Of a DNA stretch of 46,754 nt, positions 1 through 9,237 are shown in pieces. The notes below the pieces were generated by a model, which saw only the letters and a program-made list of their open reading frames with translations, was not told where the DNA came from and ran no database searches. The position numbers and the translations under genes were made by a program. The stretch spans positions 1 through 46,754 of IMG/VR virus record IMGVR_UViG_3300044957_000296; one strand, 5' to 3'. The DNA comes from a virus. Numbering within the stretch: position 1 is the stretch's first letter; the number at the start of each line of letters is the position of its first letter.

Positions 1-2
1 AA

Positions 3-564
3 ACTAACGATGTTCGGGTAAATAGAAATGCGGAGTCTATCAAAAAATCTTGGAATCACGAAAATCTTAAAAAAAGAAGTGAGTCGTATAAACAGACAAT
101 GTTAAAAAAATATGGCGTAAAAAATGGGTTTCAGTTGGATAGTGTGAAAGAAAAATCTAAAAGTACTTTATTAAAGACTCACGGAGTTGAAAATCCGCAA
201 TTTTCAAATTCTATAAAATGTAAATGGAAAAATTATACACTGCTATCTGGGAAAAATGTAAAGTGTCAAGGATATGAGCCGTTTGGCTTGAATCTTTTAT
301 TAACGGAATATAATGAAACAGAAATTATAAATGACAGAGTTTTAATTCCAAAGATAAAATATATAGAGAATCAAAAAGAAAGAATTCACTGTCCAGATTT
401 TTATATAAAATCCGATAATTTATTGATTGATGTTAAATCAATTTATACATACAATTTACACAAAAAAAAATATGTCATTAAAACAAAACGCTGCGATTCA
501 GTGTGGGTTTAAATATAAAATTTATATTTTTAATGACGACGGAACAATAAATAAAATAATATGA
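3..564 (+). pseudogene. Homing-endonuclease-like protein, 5' end outside window, frameshifted at an A9 run
   Basis: The reading frame is open from the left edge. It shows repeated short 'KYGV..-K-K' / 'THGVENPQF' modules, common as DNA-binding repeats in phage endonucleases, followed by a PD-(D/E)XK-like signature: PDFYI then LLIDVKS (about nt 396-440). The frame closes at 510-512. Removing one A from the A9 run at 462-470 instead continues in frame to a TGA at 562-564 with a sensible tail (NAAIQCGFKYKIYIFNDDG). That corrected stop overlaps the next gene's ATG in an ATGA junction (561-564), which supports the correction. It is therefore a frameshifted gene or a sequence error in a homopolymer. 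Endonuclease activity is inferred from motifs only. Confidence 0.6.
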
Positions 565-2122
565 TTAATATTGATAATATCGCTGTTAAGGAGGCAGCAA
601 ATCGTCACAAGAAGAAAATTCTTCTTCTGAGTGACGATTTGTAATGAGAATGCATTCTGGTGTAGCCACTATGAGTCGAGAACTTGTATTAGGCACACTA
701 CACCACTACGATTGGGTACAAATTGCGGGTGCAATTAATCATCCTGAGAAAGGTAAAATTGTAGATATGAAAGAGGCCAGTGATAAAATGACTGGCAGAA
801 ACGACTGTTATCTTAAATTATATCCGGTAGACGGGTATGGAGACGAGGAAATTTTATTCCAAGTTATGGCTATTGAAAAACCAGATGCTATTCTTCACTT
901 TACAGATCCTCGTTTTTGGGGATGGTTATATGCTGTAGAAAATCAGATTCGCAGTAAAATTCCATTAACATACTTAAATATTTGGGACGATTTGCCGTAT
1001 CCAATGTGGAATAAACCATTCTATCAAAGTTGTGATGCATTGTTTACAATTAGCAAACAAACATATAATATAAATAAGTGGGTATTGGGACCAGAAAATT
1101 GTACCAGTGTCTATGGTGATTTTGATAACAACGGAAACATTATTAAAGGATAATTTATGCCAGTAAAAGGAAAACATCTATTACATCTAGTACCGCACGG
1201 TATCAATAGTGACGAATTTAAGCCCCTTCCAAAAGGTGACTCGTCTATCAATAAAATTAAAAAAGAATATCTAGGGGACGGAGAATACAATTTTATTATT
1301 GCATTTAATAGTAGAAATGCACATCGTAAACATCCTGCAAATTTAATAATGGCATTCAAATCATTTTGTTCCTCATTAACTCCAGAGGAAGCAAAAAAAT
1401 GTGCATTAATTATGCACACCGATAAAGTATGTGAAGCTGGAACTGATCTTCCGGCCACAGTACAAGCTGTATGTCCTGAGTATAAAATTGTTATCGATGA
1501 ATCTCGTAGAACTCCAGAAGAAATGGTTGCATTCTACAATTTAGCAGATGTAACCGCAAATATAAGTTCAAACGAAGGATTTGGATTGAGTGTTGCTGAA
1601 AGTATAATGTGCGGTACTCCTGTTATAGCTACTGTTACAGGTGGTCTACAAGATCAAATAGGCATGACTAAGGATGATGGTTCTCCAGTCGAATTTGATT
1701 TAGAATTCGGTACAAATGTTACTGCAAAATATAAGAAACATGGTGTTTGGGTAAAACCTATTTGGACCAAAGTTCAAAACCTTCAAGGCAGTCCTCCAAC
1801 ACCATATATTATGGATGACTTGACAGACTATAGTGACATAGCTGACGCTATTATGTATTGGTACCTCGTAGGCAGTGAAAAACGAGAAAAATATGGATTT
1901 GAGGGTCGTAAGTGGGCGATGAGTGAAGGAGGAATTAATAGTAAAAATATGTGTAATCAATTCAGTACAGCTATGGATTTTACGATTAATAACTTTACAC
2001 CTGTTAAAAAATTTGACATATACACAAATATTGGGTACGATATTAAAAATCTACCGCAAGGAAAACTTGGATTTGAGCTGCACAAGGTAGACATCGAACA
2101 GATTAAAAATGAAATAGTATGA
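561..2122 (+). pseudogene. GT4-like (GT-B) glycosyltransferase, interrupted twice
   Basis: Three pieces read as one glycosyltransferase. Nucleotides 561-644 give a short N-terminus ending KKKILLLSDDL. Nucleotides 644-1153 continue with RMHSGVATMSREL. Nucleotides 1157-2122 carry the C-terminal donor-binding half with VPHGINSDEF and EGFGLSVAES (around nt 1575-1605), typical of GT4-type enzymes. The first junction is a one-base frame change at about 641-645 (a TAATG overlap). The second is a single in-frame TAA at 1151-1153, because pieces two and three share a frame. Stop-start re-initiation could in principle give separate domains, but the cuts fall inside conserved blocks. It overlaps the downstream dUTPase by ATGA. 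Substrate unknown. Confidence 0.7.
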
Positions 2123-2811
2123 AAATACAAGTTTTAAAAAATGAAACTTACGAAGAAGTAAGTAATTTACCTACAAAAGGTACAAAACGTGCAACTGGAT
2201 ATGATGTTGTCACTACAAGTGATCCGGAAATTGTGGGTATTCAACGTGAAGATGGTTCTTATAAAAGAATTGATTATATTCAATATAAGACCAATCTGAA
2301 AATGGCCGTCCAAAAAGAACAAGTATCTCATACAGGATTTAGTGTAGATTTAACAGATTATGATATTCTAGCGTTTCCTCGTAGTAGTATAAGTAAATAT
2401 AATTTGGTACTAGCTAATTGTATCGGACTAATCGATGCTGATTATCGTGGGGAAGTATTGCTTAGATTCAAGTATATCTGGCAGCCAGAGGATCTTAATA
2501 TATTTACAGAAAAAATTGTGGGTTCATACAACACTGATAAAATCTATAAAAAAGGTGATAAAGTATGTCAACTCAAAGTAACCAAAGTAGAAAATGTGGA
2601 ATTTGTTTTGGTTAACGAATTAGATACAACTGATCGAGGAGATGGTGGATTTGGTAGTACGGATAGTAAAAAGTCTGAAAAAGCGGATGTAGCGGCTAAA
2701 CAAATGTCCACGATGGAGGCTTTATATAATAAAGTGGGAGGCGTACCTACGCCATCAAAAAAATATACACAGTTAGTACAAGAAAGAGATTCAAAACAAT
2801 TTAATAATTAA
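2119..2811 (+). CDS. dut: dUTPase (deoxyuridine 5'-triphosphate nucleotidohydrolase)
   Basis: Hydrolyses dUTP to dUMP and pyrophosphate, keeping uracil out of phage DNA and feeding dTMP synthesis. All five trimeric dUTPase motifs are visible in order: I ATGYDV (residues 25-30), II FPRSSIS (86-92), III GLIDADYRGEV (103-113, with the catalytic-site Asp and Tyr), IV KKGDKVCQL (144-152) and V RGDGGFGST (173-181). At 230 aa it is longer than the usual ~150, with an insert between motifs I and II and a charged C-terminal extension of about 50 aa after motif V. It starts on an ATGA overlap with the glycosyltransferase upstream. It is the only nucleotide-metabolism gene inside the + strand glycan block. 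Confidence 0.93.
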   Translation: MKIQVLKNETYEEVSNLPTKGTKRATGYDVVTTSDPEIVGIQREDGSYKRIDYIQYKTNLKMAVQKEQVSHTGFSVDLTDYDILAFPRSSISKYNLVLANCIGLIDADYRGEVLLRFKYIWQPEDLNIFTEKIVGSYNTDKIYKKGDKVCQLKVTKVENVEFVLVNELDTTDRGDGGFGSTDSKKSEKADVAAKQMSTMEALYNKVGGVPTPSKKYTQLVQERDSKQFNN

Positions 2812-2812
2812 T

Positions 2813-4153
2813 ATGAGCAAACCATTATGTTTAATTTCAGGACCAGTATTTAACCGAAGCGGATACGGAGACTGGGCAACAACAGTAGCCAAATCTATTA
2901 TTCGTTATGATAAATACGATGTTAAAATTGCACCAACTCGTTGGGGTAATTGTCCAAGCAAACGATTTTTGGAAGATTTGACCGATCCCGAAGATAAAGT
3001 TGTTGCTTCAAAGTTTCTTCAGAACCAATTGAATAAACAACCAGATTTATTTATTCAATTAACCATTCCAGAAGAGTTTCAACCTGTTGGAAAATACAAT
3101 ATCGGTATGACTGCTGGAATTGAAACCACCATATGTCCTGGTTCTTGGTTAGAAGGTGTCAATAGAATGAATTTAACAATTGGATTGTCCAACCATGTTA
3201 AAAAAATATTTATAGAAACAAAAATGACTAAAAAACTGGAAAATGGTCAACAGGTACCTGTTCAAATTGAAAAACCAATTGAGGTTTGTTTTTGGGGAGC
3301 GGATACATCTGTTTATAAAAAGACAGATGAAAAATCGAATACCATCGAAGAAGCCTTATCCAAAATAAAAGAAAACTATGCGTTTCTATTTGTTGGTCAA
3401 TGGACACATGGTGGATTGTACAATGATAGAAAAAATATAGGAAATTTAATTAAAACTTTTTGTTCATCATTCAAAAACAGTCCAGAACACGATCGTCCTT
3501 GTTTAATTGTTAAAACAAACGGCGCTAACTATTCGACAGTTGATCGATTTGAAATCCTTGATAAAATCAAGTGTATACGAGGTTTTTTTGGAGAAAATGC
3601 ACCAAATGTATATTTGTTACACGGTGAGTTAAACGATATGGAAATGAACGCGTTATTTAACCATGAAAAAATAATAGCTCATGTTTCATTTACTCATGGA
3701 GAAGGATTTGGTCATCCAATGTTATTGGCAACATTAAGTGGTAAACCATTATTAACATCAAATTGGAGTGGTCACTTAGATTATTTGAATCCACAATACG
3801 CTAATTTATTGCCAGGAAACTTATCAAATGTTGATAAAAAATCAGTAAATCAATGGATTTTAGAGGAAAGTAAGTGGTTTAAAGTAGCTTATTCACTAGC
3901 TGAAGACAAGCTAAAGTATATCTATCAAAATAGAAATAATGATAAAGTTATTCAAAAGGCTGAATATCTACGTGCTGAAAATGCTGAAAAGTTTAGCTTA
4001 CAGGCAATGGATACAAAGTTGTGGTCTTTATTAGACAAATATGTACCTAAATTTGCAGTAGAAAATACATTTGTTCTTCCAAAATTAAAACCATTGAATG
4101 ACAGTGGTAAACTACAAAATCAAATTATTTTACCAAAACTCAAGTTAGTCTAA
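2813..4153 (+). CDS. GT-B glycosyltransferase (GT4-like)
   Basis: A 446-aa protein with a GT-B layout. The N-terminal acceptor half begins SGPVFNRSGYGDW. The C-terminal donor half has FVGQWTHGG followed by DRKNIGNLIKTF, then NVYLLHGEL, and the diagnostic EGFGHP about residues 297-302 followed by GKPLLTSNWSGHLDYL. These match the E-x7-E-type nucleotide-sugar binding region of GT4-like enzymes. The gene starts one base after the dUTPase stop and ends one base before the next ATG, so it is operonic. No Shine-Dalgarno is seen, as for most genes of this block. It probably adds a hexose to a glycan; donor and acceptor cannot be told. Confidence 0.8.
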   Translation: MSKPLCLISGPVFNRSGYGDWATTVAKSIIRYDKYDVKIAPTRWGNCPSKRFLEDLTDPEDKVVASKFLQNQLNKQPDLFIQLTIPEEFQPVGKYNIGMTAGIETTICPGSWLEGVNRMNLTIGLSNHVKKIFIETKMTKKLENGQQVPVQIEKPIEVCFWGADTSVYKKTDEKSNTIEEALSKIKENYAFLFVGQWTHGGLYNDRKNIGNLIKTFCSSFKNSPEHDRPCLIVKTNGANYSTVDRFEILDKIKCIRGFFGENAPNVYLLHGELNDMEMNALFNHEKIIAHVSFTHGEGFGHPMLLATLSGKPLLTSNWSGHLDYLNPQYANLLPGNLSNVDKKSVNQWILEESKWFKVAYSLAEDKLKYIYQNRNNDKVIQKAEYLRAENAEKFSLQAMDTKLWSLLDKYVPKFAVENTFVLPKLKPLNDSGKLQNQIILPKLKLV

Positions 4154-4657
4154 TATGTTTTTATCATACTTAATTACAAGCCACAATGAAGAAGACTCAT
4201 TAAATCGACTTCTAGAAAAATTAATTTTATACAAAAAAGATAATCAAGAAATAATATTATTAGACGATTATTCTGATAATAATAAAACAAATACAATTAT
4301 TCAATCTTTCAAAGGTAAAATTAATTTTTATCAAAAAAAATTAGATAAAGATTATGGCGCACATAAAAATTATGGTATAAGTTTATGTAAAGGTAAATGG
4401 GTATTTCAAATAGACGCAGACGAATGTCCGACAGATATATTGTTAGAAAATATAAACGAAATATTAGAAGCTAATGATTCAAATGAAGTTATTTGGTTAC
4501 CTCGTTTAAATTACTTTTATGGTGTAACTCAACAAGATATTATGATGTGGGGATGGAATTGTAATACATTTAAAGATTTAATACACGAAAAATTAATTGA
4601 TGATACGTCCGAAGAATATAAATTCTTAAAAAATGAAGGATTAATATTAGAAGAATA

Positions 4658-4666
4658 TAAAATTAA
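4658..4666 (+). repeat. Left 9-bp direct repeat flanking the insertion
   Basis: taaaattaa; identical to 5498-5506. Either a target-site duplication or the homology at which the insert joined. Confidence 0.7.
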
Positions 4667-5506
4667 TTAATATATATTAATCCCGATTATATAATAATAT
4701 GAGACCCATAGGCACGACCAAATTTAATTATTCTTCAATACGAGAAATTAAAAATAATGAAGGAAAATCTATTTGGATTAGAAAATGTCCACAATGTTTA
4801 AACGATGTTTTTCATAAAAATGTCACATCAGCTAGATGTTGTCTCAGAGAAAACCGAAAATGTTCAAAATGTGGATGTTGGAATTTAGGTTTGACAAAAG
4901 AAAATAATGATTCTTTGAAAAAAACAGGAGAATTACATTCTAAAAGAATGATAGCGTATAGAAAAAATAATCCACCTTGGAACAAAGGATTAACAAAACA
5001 TACAAGTCAAATTATAAACAATAATGCAAAAAATCACACCGGATTTAAGCGTGATGAAAATACTAAACGAATCATAGGAAAACATAGTGAATTGTTTTGG
5101 AAAAACGAAGAATACAGAGACAAAGTTACGAAATCTGTTTCGGAAAATAGATGTGTTGACCAATGGAGACAAACTATGGAAGATCTTGGATACTTCACTC
5201 CGTTGTCTCAAAAATCAGAATGGGAACAATATAAACAATTGGTATGGTATTATACAAATCAAAACGATTTAACAAAATTAGAAAATTACAATAAACGTGC
5301 TCGAATAGAAATATCCGGTTCGTATAGTTTGGATCACAAGTTTAGTGTTAAGCAGGGGTTTACTGGTGGTATAAATCCGGAAATAATAGGTTCTATTAAC
5401 AATCTTGAATTTATTCCTTCAAATCAGAATAGTAAAAAAAAATACAAAAAGTTCGATCACAAAAGAATTTTTATTAGAAAAATATTATGGCCATCGTTAA
5501 AATTAA
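4667..5506 (+). mobile_element. 840-bp endonuclease insertion in the glycosyltransferase gene
   Basis: The segment lies between two copies of taaaattaa, counting the second copy as part of the insert. It consists almost wholly of the HNH-like ORF (4699-5523) plus about 30 bp upstream. There is no room for a group I intron core outside the ORF, so it looks like a free-standing homing endonuclease gene that entered coding sequence. The ORF's last 17 bp run into the downstream glycosyltransferase part. Confidence 0.65.
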
Positions 5507-5523
5507 ATACAATCCGCCTTTGA
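4699..5523 (+). CDS. HNH-type homing endonuclease
   Basis: A 274-aa protein with an N-terminal Cys-rich zinc-binding-like region (CPQC..CC..CSKCGC, residues ~33-56), a NUMOD3-like PPWNKGLT element (~93-100) and a C-terminal HNH-like core YSLDHKFSVKQGF followed by NPEIIGSINNLEFIP and N..K, the pattern seen in many phage homing endonucleases (His of LDH as general base). The start is preceded by an AT-rich stretch without a Shine-Dalgarno. It interrupts a family-2 glycosyltransferase gene and ends 17 bp inside the downstream part. It most likely cuts the uninterrupted allele of that gene to spread itself; the cleavage site is an inference. Confidence 0.8.
   Translation: MRPIGTTKFNYSSIREIKNNEGKSIWIRKCPQCLNDVFHKNVTSARCCLRENRKCSKCGCWNLGLTKENNDSLKKTGELHSKRMIAYRKNNPPWNKGLTKHTSQIINNNAKNHTGFKRDENTKRIIGKHSELFWKNEEYRDKVTKSVSENRCVDQWRQTMEDLGYFTPLSQKSEWEQYKQLVWYYTNQNDLTKLENYNKRARIEISGSYSLDHKFSVKQGFTGGINPEIIGSINNLEFIPSNQNSKKKYKKFDHKRIFIRKILWPSLKLNTIRL
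5498..5506 (+). repeat. Right 9-bp direct repeat flanking the insertion
   Basis: taaaattaa, identical to 4658-4666 and in the same codon phase (distance 840 bp), so recombination between the copies would restore the glycosyltransferase frame. Confidence 0.7.
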
Positions 5524-5770
5524 TTAATGCACCGGATTACCAATCCCGTATTTATAAAAATTTATCTCACATTAGATATCAACGACGTTTACATGAAAAA
5601 GTTGAGGGATTTAAATCATACACATTTTTGCCGCCTCAAAAAGACTATGCAATAGTACATGAAAAAACTATCGAAAAACAAAGACAAACCAACTTAAACT
5701 ATAATAAATTGTTTACGGAGGAAGAAAATAGAGGATATAACGTAAAATAATCACAATTAAAACAGAAAAT

Positions 5771-6515
5771 ATGAGAATCGCATTGTGTCTTTCAGGTCAA
5801 CCAAGAGGAATACCAAATTCAATTCATTACACATTAAGCTCACTTGTTATACCATCAAATATAACAGACATATTTATACATACATGGTATGATGAAAGTG
5901 TGGTAAACAAACCTTTTGATTCTGCCATGCCTAATAGAAAATTAGGCATTTGGAAACCACACACCGATAAAGTATTAAAAGAAGTATTTAAACCAAAAGG
6001 ATTTATGGCAGAACCACCTAACTCCTTTTCACAATATGCACATTTGCCAAATGTAGAAACCGCAAATCAATGTGCTCTTGCAAGCATGTTTTATTCTGCA
6101 TATATGGCCAATAAATTGAAATGTGATTATGAAAAAGCAAACAATTTCGTTTATGATGTAGTTGTAAAAAACCAGAATAGATGTGTTCTATCATAAACCA
6201 GTTATAGTTCAAGAGTTAATTGATGAAAACATTAAAACATCCGCATATGTTCCTGAGATGTATCACAGTGGGATAGCGAACAGTTCTTGTCCCTTGAAAA
6301 ACGGAGACACTTATAGTAGGATGGCAGATACATTTATAATTTCATCATCACCAACAATGGATAAAATTACATCAGTTATTTTAGATTTTGAAAATCATCA
6401 TCATAATATTTATCCATTTCCTCATGCAGAATCATACTTGGGATATGTTGCAAGAAAAATACACAACATTCCAGTTATAATGAAAGATATATCTTACGTT
6501 TTATACAGAGGATAA
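5771..6515 (+). pseudogene. Glycosyltransferase-like protein (SGQPR family), frameshifted
   Basis: The first part (5771-6196) opens IALCLSGQPRG and contains DIFIHTWYDES. In its original frame it ends in unrelated residues. The second part (from about 6183, GTG) reads DVFYHKPVIVQEL. Removing one A from the A6 run at 6166-6171 joins them as YDVVVKTRIDVFYHKP, the expected core of this family (compare FRIRMDVF in the neighbour at 8440). It is therefore one ~248-aa gene with a +1 base slip. The family resembles sugar-transfer proteins of phages and capsule loci; activity unproven. It is either phase-variable, decayed or mis-sequenced. Confidence 0.65.
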
Positions 6516-6516
6516 C

Positions 6517-7434
6517 ATGAATATTTTATTTCCAATTGCCGGTTACGGAACTAAATTCAACTCAAAGGGATTTAACGAACCAAAACCATTCGTAAAAGTA
6601 AAAGACAAATACATAATTGAATATGCATTGTCATCTTTAAAATTAAAAGGAAAGTATTATATAATTACAAGATTACTTGAAGACAAATATATAAATATTT
6701 TAAATGAAATTGGAAAAAAATATTTTATATATGACGATTATGGTGCATACCCAGATATTAAAAAAGCGATTACTGATTTAATCGAGTTTAATAAAATAAA
6801 AATCGTATGTAAAATAGGTCATTCACAAGAAGAAAAATTTACCAGACAATTAACTCATGCAAATTGGTTATCTACTATACAACCGAGTTGGTATCAATAT
6901 TCTAACAATAAAGAATATGATGTATCTGCTATGTTTTCACCTTCACAAAAAGATACATTCGAACATGGTATAAATCACTCAATTTTTTACAAAAAACATC
7001 GCGATGATTTATTTAAAAATTTAAATAATAAATATAAAATTACTAAATTAGTAAATAATAAAAAGTATGAAATAAATGAATATTATAATAGAATGTATAA
7101 TTCTAAAATCGTTCTAGCGCCGTTTAGATTTGGAGAAATTTCGCCTAGAGATTTAGAATCTGCTATGTTTGGATCCGTTCTCATTAAACCCGATATGTCC
7201 CTTATAGAAACTCTTCCAAATGTTTATATTCCAAATGAAACTTATATTCCGTGTAAACATGACTTTTCAGATTTAGATGAAAAAATAGATTATGTTTTAT
7301 CAAATTATAACCATTTGCAAAAAAAATTAGTAGAAAATTTTAGAAAAAAATATATAGAAGAGTATAACCCTGAAAAATTAGTAATGTATTATTACAATAT
7401 TTTTAAAAATATTGATGGTATTACAACTGAATAA
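6517..7434 (+). CDS. Chimeric ORF: nucleotidyltransferase / methyltransferase / glycosyltransferase pieces
   Basis: Residues 1-~65 are the start of a sugar-phosphate nucleotidyltransferase (FPIAGYGTKF, then NEPKPFVKV, the glycine-rich and lysine motifs). Residues ~68-110 switch to the C-terminal end of a methyltransferase (KYFIYDDYGAYPDIKKAI..IGHSQEEKFTR), matching at protein and visibly at DNA level the gene at 16972-17538. Residues ~113-305 are a glycosyltransferase or exostosin-like domain with KIVLAPFRFGEISPRDLE and a C-terminal helix. No family known to me has this order, and the first two parts lack most of their active sites, so it looks like gene pieces joined by recombination. Only the last domain is likely functional. 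It starts one base after the preceding stop. Confidence 0.65.
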   Translation: MNILFPIAGYGTKFNSKGFNEPKPFVKVKDKYIIEYALSSLKLKGKYYIITRLLEDKYINILNEIGKKYFIYDDYGAYPDIKKAITDLIEFNKIKIVCKIGHSQEEKFTRQLTHANWLSTIQPSWYQYSNNKEYDVSAMFSPSQKDTFEHGINHSIFYKKHRDDLFKNLNNKYKITKLVNNKKYEINEYYNRMYNSKIVLAPFRFGEISPRDLESAMFGSVLIKPDMSLIETLPNVYIPNETYIPCKHDFSDLDEKIDYVLSNYNHLQKKLVENFRKKYIEEYNPEKLVMYYYNIFKNIDGITTE

Positions 7435-7435
7435 T

Positions 7436-8443
7436 ATGCAAATTAAAAATCGATATATTACAGGCACTCAAATATTGTTTTATGAAATTGAAATGTTTCC
7501 CGACAACATTTCTGGTATAATTAATACATTAAAACATGTGGAAAATAAAGAAAATTTATCGTATCATTTTACATTCAACATGTCCGAAGCATTTGAATTA
7601 ATTGATACAAAAAAAATTTCTAAAGAAGAGCTTAAAAGAAAATTTCTTGTACAAATAGATAGATTAAAAAATGAAGGTGTAAATGTTAAATATGACATAC
7701 TAGAAGGTAAAGAACCATATTCAATGGCAAATTATCGTAGAGATTTTAATTATCTAAATTGTACGAATAACGATATATTAATATGGGGAGAAACAGATTG
7801 TTATATGCCTGCAGAAACATTTCCCATTTTAGAACAAATTCATAATTATTCAACATCACAAAATATTTGGAAATATGTAGTTACTTTTGCTATAAGAAAA
7901 ATGTGGGATAATAGCTGGTCGCCATTAGAACATGTAGATTTTGAAAATGCAAAATATTATGAAAAAACAGAACCAAAATGTTTTACAGAAAAATCCTCTA
8001 TACGATATGTGATGTCTATAGACGAAATGAATGAAATTAATGCAAAATCTAAAGAATTAGATATAAGAATATTAAATTATCCACAATTTGATGGATCCGG
8101 TGCTATATTCTCAACAGACTTAATTAAGTCTGGAGCTAATATACCGTTGGCCGCATTTGGTATAGCATCTGATGATACATTCATGATGGAATCCTGTAGG
8201 AAAACAATGGGACAACAATATATTCAATATGTTGTTAAAAATGTACTTAAAGTACATAATAGAGAACATCCCCTTAAAAGAAATTATGCTTTAAATATTT
8301 TAGGACAAGAAAGTACACAATCAAAAAAAGGCGATTGGTATAAAATTATAAGAAATACAAACGAACAAAATCTTGATATGTATAGAAACACGAATCAAAA
8401 TAAGTTTTTTACGTATCAAGATTGTTTAAATACATTGAAATGA
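7436..8443 (+). CDS. Probable GT-A-type glycosyltransferase (unassigned family)
   Basis: I set the start at the ATG of 7436 (MQIKNRY), one base after the upstream stop; an upstream in-frame ATG at 7412 would lie inside the previous gene. The 335-aa protein has an acidic ILIWGETDCYMP segment mid-protein that resembles a GT-A metal-binding loop, and a later FDGSGAIFS / GIASDDTFMM region reminiscent of acceptor-side residues. I do not recognise a named family. It stands in an unbroken run of sugar-transfer genes and overlaps the next ORF by four bases, so a glycan role is inferred from context. Confidence 0.55.
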   Translation: MQIKNRYITGTQILFYEIEMFPDNISGIINTLKHVENKENLSYHFTFNMSEAFELIDTKKISKEELKRKFLVQIDRLKNEGVNVKYDILEGKEPYSMANYRRDFNYLNCTNNDILIWGETDCYMPAETFPILEQIHNYSTSQNIWKYVVTFAIRKMWDNSWSPLEHVDFENAKYYEKTEPKCFTEKSSIRYVMSIDEMNEINAKSKELDIRILNYPQFDGSGAIFSTDLIKSGANIPLAAFGIASDDTFMMESCRKTMGQQYIQYVVKNVLKVHNREHPLKRNYALNILGQESTQSKKGDWYKIIRNTNEQNLDMYRNTNQNKFFTYQDCLNTLK

Positions 8444-9234
8444 AACAAAAAATTGCTTTCATAATCTGTGGTCAACCTAGATTTATATCTTTATATAAAG
8501 AATATATGTCTAAATTTTTATTTGAATTTGATCACGAAATTGATTTTTTCTTTCATTTTTGGGGAACTCAAAATAATGAAATTTTAGATATTTTAAAACC
8601 AAAAAAGTTTGAATTCGAAAATCAAAAAGACTTTTCCGATTACATACAAACATTTAATGTAGAAAATAAAAACGTTAGCAAGTATAGACCAATCAATAAT
8701 TTTGTATCGTACTCATACTCTACGAAAAGAGCGTTTGAATTAAAGGATGAATATGAAAAAGAAAATGATTTTGAATACGATTTAGTATTTAGAATACGAA
8801 TGGATGTTTTTATCTTAAACACATTAATATTTAAAAAGGAAAGATTAAGTTTTTATAAAGAAAATTTTAACGCATCCGATAACATAAAATTTTATCCGTC
8901 AATTAATCATCATAAACTATTTGGGCTTGGAGATCTATTAAATTTTTCCAGTTCAAAAATAATGAAAATTTTTAATCACGTATATTTTGATATCCAAAAA
9001 TCGTTTAATGAAGAAGAAAAAAATTATATACTCTCGTCCAATAAAAAATTGTACTGTGAAGAATGTTGGCTGGCATATAGTTTATATAATTTCATGTCGA
9101 ATAATAGGAATATAGTTAAAGGAATAAATATTTTTAAAATGCCTTACTTATTAAGAAGAGATAGTTATTATAAAATAACACAAGATTTTGAATACAATTT
9201 TCAAAATACTTATCCACCATCAATTATCATATAG
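8440..9234 (+). CDS. Glycosyltransferase-like protein (SGQPR family)
   Basis: Starts at 8440 on an ATGA overlap with the previous gene. The 264-aa protein shows IAFIICGQPRF at the N-terminus, FFFHFWGTQNNE, and YDLVFRIRMDVFI (about residues 113-125), the same plan as the frameshifted gene at 5771-6515, but intact. A CEECWLAYSLY segment near residue 205 may be acceptor-side. It ends with TAG, one base before the next gene's TATATG. Putative surface-glycan transferase; substrate unknown. Confidence 0.6.
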   Translation: MKQKIAFIICGQPRFISLYKEYMSKFLFEFDHEIDFFFHFWGTQNNEILDILKPKKFEFENQKDFSDYIQTFNVENKNVSKYRPINNFVSYSYSTKRAFELKDEYEKENDFEYDLVFRIRMDVFILNTLIFKKERLSFYKENFNASDNIKFYPSINHHKLFGLGDLLNFSSSKIMKIFNHVYFDIQKSFNEEEKNYILSSNKKLYCEECWLAYSLYNFMSNNRNIVKGINIFKMPYLLRRDSYYKITQDFEYNFQNTYPPSIII

Positions 9235-9237
9235 TAT

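Larger units (their letters stand above)
4155..5750 (+). pseudogene. Family-2 (GT-A) glycosyltransferase split by an endonuclease gene
   Basis: The N-terminal part (4155-4670, 171 aa) has the GT2 hallmarks ITSHNEE (7-13), LDDYSDN (36-42) and the metal-binding DADE (87-90). Its conserved C-terminal part lies at 5487-5750 (PDYQSRIYKNLSHIRY..RRLHEKVEGFKSYTFLP). Between them sits an endonuclease gene. Both parts share a frame. The 9-bp sequence taaaattaa occurs at 4658-4666 and again at 5498-5506; joining at the repeat removes exactly 840 bp and reads LEEYKI-KYNPPLINAPDYQ without a stop. The gene was therefore probably intact before invasion. Whether the two halves are still made and associate is unknown. 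Confidence 0.8.

Noticed and set aside
1111-1458. - strand ORF of 115 codons opposite the first glycosyltransferase
   Set aside because: No recognisable protein features, overlaps conserved GT4 sequence on the other strand.
4667-5506. Group I intron in the glycosyltransferase gene
   Set aside because: The endonuclease ORF fills nearly the whole 840 bp, leaving about 30 bp outside it; no intron core was seen. Not formally excluded if the core overlaps the ORF.
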